From NCBI RefSeq assembly GCF_000002995.4, contig NW_025062475.1, positions 124,001 to 188,000 on the forward strand: a stretch of DNA of 64,000 nucleotides. Reading direction: 5' to 3'. Of the stretch, positions 1 to 11,488 are shown one piece after another. Under the pieces are notes generated by a model. The model did no database searches, was not told the DNA's origin, and saw nothing but the letters and a program-made list of their open reading frames with translations. The position numbers and the translations under genes are program-made. This DNA is from Brugia malayi (Eukaryota > Nematoda > Chromadorea > Rhabditida > Onchocercidae). Every line of letters starts with the position of its first letter. Position 1 is the stretch's first letter.

Positions 1-314
1 TTTTGGTTTTAATTCTAACTAATTTCAATTTAAGTATTCGATACCGATAATATTAAATTTGAAATTTTCCATAAATTTTACACTAAATAAAATATTTTTT
101 TTTCTTTTTGTTTATTAAATTAAAAAAATACAACTGCCTAAATTTAATACTTTCCTTTATTATTTAAGTGATTAAAATTATAATAAACAACTTTTTTTTT
201 TTGCTCATTTATTTTTTTTTCTCTTACAAAACTTAATAATTTAATATTTTTATAAACTGTACTAAAAAAAAAAAATTAATAAAAAATTTTTAAAAAAATT
301 GCAACAAAACTTAC
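1..314. other. Intron sequence at left edge
   Basis: AT-rich sequence following the splice donor of the last visible exon of carboxypeptidase-like gene A (minus strand). Nothing coding is recognisable; the missing exons should lie further left. Confidence 0.6.
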
Positions 315-3300
315 TTGCATGCAATCCATTTACTAATAGTTGACGGAATGTGTAATGCAAAACGCACTTCCGGTTGATTCAGATAATTTGCAACAGCTAA
401 TGATTTATGCCAATAAAAATTTCTCATTCCATCAATTGTGTTATAATTATTTTGTGACTAAATATTTTAAAATAATAATAAAATTGTTTGTGATAAGTAA
501 AATTTGAAATTATGAATGAAATTTTTATAAAAAAAAAAAAAATGGATTAGCATATTTCTTTTATTTTAAATGAGACAAATGCGCTTATTCAATGAGAAAT
601 TAATAATTACTAATTTTTTTTTTTTTTTAAATCCATTTATAATGTTTCATTGGTAAATTAAAGTTTTTTGCGTAATTATTATTAATTAATGAGCTAAAAA
701 AAATCAATGTGATAAGATGCTAGTGAAAACTTTATCACTTTATCATATAAATATAAGATAAAGTGTAAAATATAAAGTATGAAATTTTAATTGAAATAAT
801 TAAAAACTTACTCTTGCATACATTGATAAGCTAAAGTTAGGGAGAATAATCGTTTTATCATCTGCCATTTCACTTTGATTATTATTGCATTGATAATGAA
901 TACTTTCATAAAGACTGCAAATATTTTAACCGTAAATTAAAAATAAAAATTGAAGGACTCTTCCAATTGGAGTATTATTATACTCTTACTTATTTAAGTA
1001 TAAAACTCTCATTATCAGTCATTATCACTCATATATTCTTTTTAAAGAATAAAAACTACTACAACCCTAACTCTAAGCAATATTTTCAAGTTTAGTTTCA
1101 TTTCATTTTAGTTTCAAATTTAGTTTCATTTCAGTATTTCAATATAATGAACATAATTTACTAACAGATTTTAAGATTACTTTTTGTAAAATAATCTTCG
1201 CACAAATTTCGAATTTAAATCAAAAAAATCTGAATGGAATTTTTTTTAGTTATTTGAAAAAGAAAATGGAAAAAAAAATTTTTGAAAAAATGTTAATTTT
1301 GACAAAAAAAGAAAAAAAAGAAAAGGAAAATAAAAACTGACAATTTGTGATTTTCCCACATATAATCACGAACAGATGATAAATAATCACCACAACTGAT
1401 ATTTGCAATCGGAATAACATTTCCATATTCCGGAAATTCAACATATTGCGAGAAATCAAAATATGCTTCCGGTTGAGTAGTGCTTGAATTTTTGTAATAA
1501 TTCATAAGCTTCAAATAATACCTTAAAAAAAAAAAGAAAAGAAGAATTATCATATTAAAATAGAAATATGATAATATAATCACTAGCAAAATGCATTGCT
1601 TATCTCATTTAACCAAATTAAATGATAAATTAAAATTAATTAATTTTATTTTATTTTTAATTAAAGAATATATGATAAGTTAATTTAATAAATTAAATAA
1701 AAATTTATCAAATATTTTCATACAAATAAATAAACAAAAATTAGCAAACTAACTCATAATCGATTACTCCTTTGTATGAAAGTATCGTAATCAATGAGTT
1801 ATACTGTTCGATCTTACTTAACATACCATTTTCAATTGCAATACCAACGAGATTTAAATCATTAGTTTTTTCAATCTGTATAAATTATAATTAAACTTAA
1901 ATGCCAATTAATTAATTGATAATATTGATACTAAATTGATAAAATGATGATAAGATGGTGAAGTGATAATAAACATGGATTGATGAAATGATAGTAAATA
2001 ATATTATCTAATTTAATTAATTAACTGGTAACGAATGACAGTCCTGATGATAAGCTAATGAAGTGATAATAAATTTGTTATTTGATTTGATTGATTGACG
2101 ATCAATGATAAAATTGAATAATGGATTGATAAAATGATAACAAATGCAGTTGTCTAATTTGACTGACTGATCGATAACAAGTGATAATATTAATGATAAG
2201 TTAGTGAAGTGATAATAAATGCTATAGTTTGATTTGATTGAATAAATCTATATTACTTAGCATATAGTTGCGATCACTCGAATTAATAAAAATGATTAAT
2301 TTGATCTAAAAAAATATATAAATTTAAAGAATTATATTTATATTTTACCTGAATTCGATTAATAATTTGAGCTGATAATTTTAAAATGTATAAAGAAGCA
2401 TATGAGTGACCAGTAATGAAGAATGGACGATTGATATATTCCGGAAATACAGTCAAAAAATCCATCAAAGCATGAAAGACTTCTGTAACAGTCTAAAAAA
2501 AGAAAACGAAATTTTTTTTATTAATTAAATTATTCCAATTATTTATCAATTAAGCATATGTAATTAAAATAAAAAAGAAATTCACCTAAATTATAACTAT
2601 TATCTTTTCATTTTTATTCATTTATCATTTATAGTCAATTAAAGATAATTTGAAAAAAATAAGAAAAGACATGAAACCTTATTATTATTAAAATCAAATT
2701 CATTTATCGAAAGAATTTCCTCTGAAAAGCCAATGAAACGTGATGAATCAAGGTAAAGCACATTTGCTATCTATAAAATAAAATGTAATTTAAAATTTAA
2801 ACTTAAATTTTTCTTTTTGAGGAAAAATTATTTCATTATAATGTATTAGTTTTTATTTAAAAATATTTAAAAAGTTACATTTTCTATATTACAATCATTT
2901 CAACATTCGATGAATGCATTACCTTATTAATTGCAAAAGAAAGTTTTTCATACTTTAAGCTTAAAGATTAAACATTTGTAGGATGATTTAAGATAACAAA
3001 TGAATTTATTAATTAATTTAACCTATTTAAAAACAAATATAAAAGCAACAATTAATTTATAAATTTGAATTTGTAAATAAAATGAAAATTTTTCGAATAA
3101 TTCCTAAGGTTGTAATCAAATTTTATTCAGCGTAAAATAAATAAATGTATGAAAATTTAAGTTTTATCAAACCGGCAAATCAATCATTAACTTTCCAGTA
3201 ATTGCTGAATTTAAATTATGAGTTAGAAACATACTTTGTTCCATGAGTAATTATTTTCCGACAATGTCATATTATCTGAATTTGACCGGAATGGCCCATT

Positions 3301-4526
3301 TCCGGAAAAGAAACTATTAAGTGAGCTACAGCTTGGCTCACCACTTAACCATAATATTAACGGATCGTTGGATGAATTGCGTTGTGATTCAACAAACCTT
3401 AAATTCACAATGTAAAAGTGGTGTTATCAATTTTGTTGAATGATTAATTCTAGGAATAATCAGTCCTTATCACTTCATTCTAACTTGTCAAAGAAAAAAG
3501 AAGCTATCAAAGTACATTTGATAATTTATTTACCAATCTTTAAAGTCATTAAGAGAGTATTGTTGAATAAAATTTCAACAATTTCCAATTAACAGTGAAA
3601 AAATTCAACTGTTAAAAAATTTAATGCAAAAAAAAAAAAATTAATAAATGAACGGTTTATTTTATAAGTAATCAGTTTTTTTTTTTTTAAATGATTTATT
3701 CTATAAGTAATGATAAGAAAATGATAAATCAATGATAAGCAAAAAAAAAAGATGAAAGTAATAACTCATTAGATTTGATTAGCTCATTTTTGTGATTACT
3801 TTTGATAACAATAAATAAATCAACAAATAATCATTGATAAAAGCATCAGAGAATTTTAAAACTTATTAAAATTTAAAAAATTTTACAATTTTAAAAATAT
3901 AATTTCTTATTGAAATAGCAATAAAATAACACTATGTGTCACCACAATGGCGAAGATATAACCTAATGAACAAAGGCTATTGTTTTAATCCACTTCGTAA
4001 CCTTAACACCCATAAGTCCCTCCCAATTTTCTTCCTTACAAAGCCATTCATTACAGTTCCTTGTTTGGTATGACTCGGTTGCGAGGTGTCTAGCTTGCTT
4101 ATATCTTTAATGGTTTATAATTAAGTTACATTTCTGTGTTATCTATCAATTCATTATTGTATTTTTGTATAATATTTAATGTTAATCAGTGCTTTAATTA
4201 CCCAACTTTGAGGTTTGAATAGTAAAGTATTTCACGAAAACTCCCACAGTACACGTACACAGAATGGAATCAATACAGATTCCAGATTCTATCAGTATCG
4301 AGGGCAAAGAAGTCAACGATTTGAACCATCAAGAAAGGAAACTTATTTTGTTTCACAAGAAAACAGGGCAGTAAGAAAGAGATTCTAAATTTGCTTTTAC
4401 ACTATGACACCTACCAATAATGCAAATGGCCAGAATCAGCTTTCAGATAGCCAGAATACTGCTTAAAATTTGGTTCAAAGGTTAATCCAGGTAAATTCCA
4501 TATACGATCACGTTGCTTGCGTGTTG
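315..4526 (-). CDS. Serine carboxypeptidase-like protein A (3' part runs off the window)
   Basis: Member of the S10 serine carboxypeptidase (cathepsin A / CPY) family, recognised by joined exons at about 4526-4415, 3397-3236, 2770-2678, 2492-2349, 1875-1754, 1521-1360, 914-812 and 457-315. Phases agree throughout and no stop interrupts the frame. Family landmarks in order: [18 protein letters not shown]; the oxyanion region read as [14 protein letters not shown] instead of the usual [19 protein letters not shown]; the nucleophile elbow GHSYAS instead of GESYAG; and [14 protein letters not shown]. The nucleophile Ser is kept. The Asn and Glu that family members use to hold the substrate carboxylate are replaced by Ser and His. 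The Asp/His part of the triad lies beyond the left edge. No signal-peptide exon is obvious upstream of 4526, so the 5' end is uncertain. It is a tandem paralogue of the gene at 5053-11374, with several identical intron positions. It may be a divergent enzyme or a non-enzymatic relative. Confidence 0.82.
3935..4380. other. GC-richer island inside intron 1 of carboxypeptidase-like gene A
   Basis: About 450 bp with visibly higher GC than the surrounding intron. Several overlapping open frames of 35-50 codons occur on both strands, including a plus-strand ATG frame at 4264-4374 and two minus-strand frames between about 4105 and 3960. None is recognisable as a known protein. Composition and clustered open frames suggest an old inserted element or a relic exon, but no terminal repeats were found. 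Confidence 0.3.
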
Positions 4527-5052
4527 CTAAAAATATGACGTTATTTTCGTGTTGCCAAAAAAAAAATAATAATTTCACATTTTATTGCTAAATTATGATT
4601 TCATATAAAATACTGCAATATTTAGTATCATTTTTGTGCCAGTAATTGTCACATAGCTATTGCTTCTCTTATGTGAAATTAATTAATTTAAATTCAATTA
4701 AATTTGATTATTAAACATCTTTTTTCCTAATTTAATTTTTGAGTAATTGCTAAGAAATGGAAATTTATCAGATGTGTTAAATTTAGGAAATTAAATTTAA
4801 CATAATACGCGTATGAAGTTAATAGTATTTTAGAACAGAATTGTAATTCAAATCAATTAATTTTAAGCATTCTTATCATTCTCATATTTTAATTTTAATA
4901 ATTAATTAAAATTATTTTGCATTAATGAATTCTGAACTAATAATTTCTTCAAATATTGATTACATGATGCATTATTGCTTGTAAAATAATAAAATATTTT
5001 TTAAAAATTATAAAATTATTGTTAAATTACTTAGGAGTGGAAAAAAGTTAAG

Positions 5053-8000
5053 TTAAAAGTTACGAGTTATTTGTGGTACTGGTTGATATTGTGGAAGAAT
5101 TGATTTTGGTTTTGTATCATAACTCAAAATACTACTATAATTTGCTTTTTCAATAAAATTTGCAAACATTTGCAATGATGGTCCACCGCGATCCAACGGT
5201 ACAAAATGACCCGCACCCTAAAGAAATAATTTTAAAATCGTTTCTTAATAAATTTAGTAAAAAAAAATTATAAATTTCAATTAAAAAATATTGTGAATTT
5301 TTTTTATCAAAATAACGTATTTATCATCATTCATCTTACCTAATTAATTTATTCATAAAAATTTAACTTTTCTTTTTTGAACAAATTAGATTAATCTAAC
5401 TAGTACAATCATTACATTACAAACATGTTTTTGATGAATTAATTGAAATTAAATTAAGATTTCTAACCTTTAACCTCTCATTCTAGCATCTTATCTAATA
5501 GAATCAAAATTTGAATAAAAGATTAGCAAAAATAAAAAATATAAGGATATTTTTCTTGCTTTGAAATGACTATAAACTAGTTTGTTAAATAATGATAATA
5601 ATAATTTAAACTTTTTTTTTTTTATCTCACTATAATTTTTATCATTTTTTATTGAAACAATCAAAAAAAAAAAAAGAAAAATTACTAACTTTTACAGTGA
5701 CATAATCAATTGTCACATAATCACTCATAAAAAATTGCTGATAATAACCAGCTAATTGCTCAAGAAATTCTGAATTTTCTTGATAAGTCCATAATTTACG
5801 ATTTGATTTTGGATAATTATTAGTAATTCTCATCACAAACCATTCATTACTCAAAAAATTATATTGAATATCAGCATCACCATTATAAATTAATATTCGT
5901 ATATCATTTGGATAAACTATAAAGAAAAAAAAATTTTTTTTTTGTTTTTAATTAGTAATTAAAAAAGTAAACAAAAAAGAGCAAAGAAAAATATGTAATT
6001 ACTAGGAATGAAAGTATTAAAATCGTGATCAAAATATTCACGAAGTGAAAAGTTTATTTAACATTTTGTAAATTTTGTAAAGGTTTTTTTATTTTTTATT
6101 TTATTTCACTTTAATTCAAAAAAAAAAAAAATGAAATGAAAAATATTTAAATAAGAGTAAATTTTATATTATGTAACAAAAAAAAAAAAAAAAAAAGAAA
6201 GTTTCTTCCTCACAAAATTATATTAGTTACATAAATCAGTGCAAAAAAAAGAAGAAAAAATTAGTTTAAAAACATTATTGTTTTATTTGAACTTTTGCGC
6301 TCACTTTTGCGCTCATTCCATCAAACATGCAAAAAATTTTGATTAAATTTAAAATGAGTAAAAATATAAACAAACTTAATGGGAAATGATGAATAATTGA
6401 TTGAAAAATAGGCATCATATCAAGATATTTTCTTTTATAATTCGATTGGAACATTTTACTAAAAAAAAAAAAAAAATAATATAATTAAAATTATTTTGCT
6501 AAAGTTTGAAAATATTATATAATTTTAGTAAAATTGCAAATTATGAATAACATTTTTTATTATTATCATAGTATTTTGTCCTTTTTTTTGTTTATTGTTT
6601 ACCCTCATTAGAGGTAAAGTAAAGTAAATCTATATGACAATTCATCAATTTCAAAAAATTATTTTGTTTTAGGAAACAGAAAAAGAAAAAAGAAAGGAAA
6701 AAGAAACGTAAATGATATTATATGCATTTAAGTAAAATTAATTTTAATTTCAATTTGAAATTAGAATAATTAGATAAAATAAATTATAATAGTAATATAT
6801 TAACCTGCACATTGACCAAGATGGTAAATTATTGGGAATATTTAATGCTTCTCGTACAGTTGATAAATTTAAATAATTTTTTATTGCATTTTTAATCCAA
6901 CATGGAAAACCATATTGTGCATCAGTTGATTCAATATTTATGAGTGACTGAAACATTATCATACTTATATTTTAATTAGATTACAATTAAATGGTTTTTT
7001 AATTTTGTATTCATTACCGTAAAAAATTTATACAATTGATTTTTTTTAAATATTTAGCATTTTTTTTTAAAAATATTTATCAGTGAATTATTCATTTTTC
7101 CTTTTTTTTTTTTTGGAAAAAAATTGAAAAATTGAATGAAATTTCATGTGGAATTTAAAATAAGAATTATTAATTATTAATTTCAAAATTTTTTTTTATT
7201 TGATTTTTTTGATCTATCATAAATATCAATAAGAAACGTACACCTTGATCGATAAATGTTTCAGGTGAATTTACATTAAACATTGGTTGTTGTTGATAAT
7301 TCATTGTTTTCATTATTTTTATATCATCCGTTGATATCGGATCCATATAGCAATCTTGATATTTATTAAAAGAATTTTCTCTAAAAATAAAAAATCTTGA
7401 TTTCTAGAAATTTCTAAATTATTCCATTTGTTTGCTTTTTCTTTAATTCAAATAGTTTTTTTTTTTTTTTTTTTCAGAAAAATAAAAAATAAAATTTAAA
7501 AAGTAAAAAAAGAACTTTTTCTTTCATATTTTACATTTTCAAAAATTTTAATAAATTAATTATATAGGCTGAAAAAGAAGAAAAAAAAAGTTTCGTTATT
7601 TTTTCAATTGATTTTATAAACTTACAAATTTTTTTTTGAATATTTCTTTTTTTTAATGCTATCAAATTACATTAAACTGCTTGACTTTTAGCATTTATTA
7701 TCAATTTCAAATTGCCAAAAAAAGAAAGAAAGCAAAAAAGAAAAATAAATACAACAAATTACTATTTGAACAATAATAAACATACAATTATCATACAAAA
7801 AAATAAACAAATGAATAACAGCAGAAAACAATAACAATGCGACAAATGCGCTTAATGTTTTGTCAAAAATAAACAAAAAAAACTTACAATCGTTTATTAA
7901 ATGCATATTTCGTTATTTTGGATGCACATTCACTATTATCGATGGGTTTATTTGTTGTCCAATTTATAAACTGCGAAAAGTTACAATATGCCAATGGTCC

Positions 8001-11000
8001 GGGAATAGCCGTTAAACAACAATTAGTAAAACTTTCAAATTCTCTTAAAAAAAAATTTAATTAATTAATTATTTACAACTTGAACATTGAAATAAACACT
8101 AAAACTATCTGCTTTTTTTTTCGATTTAAATTTTGTTTAATTAAATATTTCTAATTTTTTCTCTTTTTGTTAAAACATAAAAAAGTTCAAAAGATTCTAC
8201 AAACAAAAAGAACAAAAAATTTGCTATAAGGTTTTTTTTTTTTTTTTTTTTTTTAATTTTACTATTAAACATTAATATTTATTTTCATTCAATCATTTAC
8301 GTCAATAAAAAGTAAATTTGAATTAAAATAAATTAAAAACTTTTCAGTGAAGGAAACAGAAAAAAAAAGAAAAGTAAATATACTTTTTATCAAGCATTCC
8401 ATTGTAGTACTGCAAGGCAATCATTGAATTTATTCTGTCCATTTCATTGTAAGCACCATTTCCAATAGCTAAGCCAGCTAATTTGATATTATAAAGATTT
8501 CCATTCTGCTAAAATATGTATACGAAATTATTTATAACTATCTGAGGAATCATTTATAACTATCTGAGGAATCATTTATAATTATAACTATCTGAGAAAT
8601 CATTTATAACTATCTGAGGAATCATTTATAATTATAACTATCTGAGAAATTCAACAATTACTTAAGGAATAATTTATAATTACCTAAAGAATAATTTTTA
8701 ACTTACATAATTTTTTCATAATTTTTTTATAGTAACCACCTAAATTTAATGTTAACTGTTGATGTTAGATCTGTGCTATTTAAACTCTATTACGAAGCAA
8801 TATATTTGTTTATACCAGAATTAATATGATGTTTACAGGTAATATATTCATATTCTTAACCGTAAATGTAGTAAATAATATTGTGCTAATTAATGCAATA
8901 TTTAATTATTAATTAGTGCTTAAATGCTTAATTAACAAAAAAGTGAAAAACAAATTTTGTTTATTGTTATCTTTTGCTAATCATTCATTTCAGACATTTC
9001 AAATAAATAATTAAAAAAAAAAAAAAAACAAATAAATAAAAAAAAAAAAAAGATAAAACCTGAATTCGTTTGATCAGTACATTTGCTAACATTGGTCCAT
9101 GAATTGCTGTATATGCTTGACCAGTAATGTAGAAATCACGATTCTGATATTGTTTAAATCGTTGAAAAAATTGCTCTAATGCATCAGCATTATCTTCAGC
9201 TATCTAAATTGAGAAAAGAAAAACAAACAAACAAATGTTTTGTTTACAAATTAAAAATACATTCAAATTGTTTATTATTAAAAAGAATTTATTTAAACTT
9301 ACAAATATGAAAAGCAATTATATATTTGAAATTTAATAATTTAAAAAAAAAAAAAATTTTCAATAATTTTGATTTTGTTTTTTTGTTTTTTGTTTATTTT
9401 TAAACAAACCAATTGCATATTTTTAGACAAAGAAGAATTAGCAAATATGGTAGAAAAAAGAAAATTAAAAAATATATTGCAATTATGAGTATTAATAATC
9501 AAATTATTAATAATTAAAACTAAGCTAATTAAATATATAAATAAAAATTTCTCATATGGATGCAATTACATTAAAAAAAAAAAAAAAAAGAAGGAAAGTT
9601 TATAAAATCAAATGTTAAATATGTTAAAATTAAAATTGTAAATTTTAATAAAATATTAAAGCATATTAGCTAATTAGGCAATAAATTATGCCAATTTAAA
9701 TTTTTAGCTAACATTTTAAATAATTCATATTCAATATTTTTTTTGTCAAAATTATTTATCAAGAAGATATTGTGAATATATTATAAGTGTTTAAAATTTC
9801 ATTGTTTTAAATTTCACAAAATAAATTGTTATTTACTTATCAAATCAGTAATACTTTTATATTTTTCATTGCTAACATTGCTTTTAAGCTTTGTTGTTGC
9901 AAAATTTTTTTTGATAAAAATTTGCATTTCTTCATTTATACTGCATTTTATAAATCTTTCCAGATGATATTCAAATTCTCATTGAATTGCAGAATTAATT
10001 TAAATTAATTAATTTAATTTCGATGTACTAATCATTTATTCATTATCATTTGATTAATTGAAATGATTGGATGCAAAACTTTAATAAATCATTTTATGAA
10101 AATTTTTTTTAATTTCTGCTTAATTACCTCTTTCAGTATTAACTTTTGAAATCAAAAAAAAAAAAAAAAAATTTGTAGAATTTTTTCAAACTAACAAACT
10201 GATAAATTATTTGTTTAAGAAGAAAAAAGAAACAAAAGGAATTATTCGATGATAATACCAAAAAAAGTAGAAATTTAGTTTCTTTTTTTTTTAATCACTA
10301 TTAATAACATTCATTGTTAATTAATACTTTCATTTAAAATATCACTGAAATTTTATTCAAACATTTATGAAATCTACCTGTAATATTATAATTTACTAAT
10401 CATTAATAACTAATAATCTTTTCTTCTATTCAATTACCTGTCATTAATGATTATTAATTAATAAACTCTTCTTTTGAAATAAACAAAACAAAAAAAGTCG
10501 GACAGAGAGGAATTGAGAAAGATTTGAAAAAAAAAAATTTAAAAAAAACTTCGAAATTAAAAAAAAAAAGAAAAACTTTTAAATATTACCATATCATCAT
10601 CCCATATCACATCTGATGGTATTGAAGTATTTCTGTATGAATAACCGATACCATACGGTGATTCGAGAAATATTAAATTAGCAACCTTAAATTCAATCTC
10701 ATTTAGAATTTTTTTTTTCTCTACTAAAACTCAGCAATGAAACTTTAGTAATATTTAATATTAATAATTTTGATAATTATCTTTTATCTTAGTGACTGCT
10801 ATATTTTCAAAGAACAAACTTATCAATAAAAATGCTCTAAATGCTATTTGTAAAATTTACAAAAAAAAAAAATAGTTAAATTAGCTAATTGATTAAAATT
10901 TAATTAATTGACAAACCTTATTCCAGCTGTAAATATTTTCGAATAAACTTTCACCATCCTGATTAACGCGGAATGGTCCAATTTGCGCCAATGGACCATC

Positions 11001-11374
11001 AAGTGAGTTACAACCTAATCCACCATTAAACCATAAAACTAATGGATCAGTTGATGGATTATTTTGTGATTCGATAAGCCTAAAAAGTTTTAGCTATTAA
11101 TTAATTATTGTTGCAATAATAAAATAAAATTAATTACATTAATTTCGTGATGTTTTATCTCATAAAAAGTTTCAAAATATAAACAATTGTACCAATAATG
11201 CAGAAAATTTCCGGTTTTTGTTGGTAAGAATCCGGAATATTGCTCAAAATTAGGTTTAAATGTTAATCCAGGTAAATTAACAATTCGATCATCATTCCAA
11301 ATAAATGCTACGGTAGTATGAGAGGATACTGTAGAAAATACAAGGAGCAAAAATCGGAAAAACTGATTAGCCAT
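5053..11374 (-). CDS. Serine carboxypeptidase-like protein B, catalytic Ser replaced (probable pseudoenzyme)
   Basis: S10-family protein of 540 residues from eleven exons: 11374-11193, 11079-10917, 10685-10590, 9203-9060, 8508-8384, 8043-7888, 7380-7242, 6947-6805, 6458-6376, 5916-5690 and 5217-5053. Their lengths and phases sum to one uninterrupted frame ending in TAA. The start MANQFFRFLLLVFS is followed by a hydrophobic signal peptide. Landmarks: LPGLTFKPNFEQYSGFL, WFNGGLGCNSLDG (oxyanion region, slightly altered), ANLIFLESPYGIGYSY, GQAYTAIHGP where GESYAGxYxP is expected, LAGLAIGNGAYN, YNGDADIQYNFL (triad Asp present) and GAGHFVPLDRGGPS (triad His present). The nucleophile serine is therefore Ala, and the preceding Glu is Gln. 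Intact exon structure and frame argue against simple decay. Likely secreted or lysosomal. Expected to lack peptidase activity; a binding or carrier role would be speculation. Confidence 0.88.
8520..8700. repeat. Short tandem repeats in carboxypeptidase-B intron
   Basis: Repeated blocks reading CTATCTGAGGAATCATTTAT with variants (gagaaat, plus an extra ATTATAA insert), four to five copies. They decay into related units toward 8700. The block lies in the intron between the exons at 9203-9060 and 8508-8384. Confidence 0.8.
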
Positions 11375-11456
11375 ATGTGATGGTTTAATTTTCTCTTATC
11401 AGTAATTCATTTTTCGTTTATTATATAGTAAATTTTAAGACAAAAATTGTAAATAC

Positions 11457-11488
<32 letters not shown>

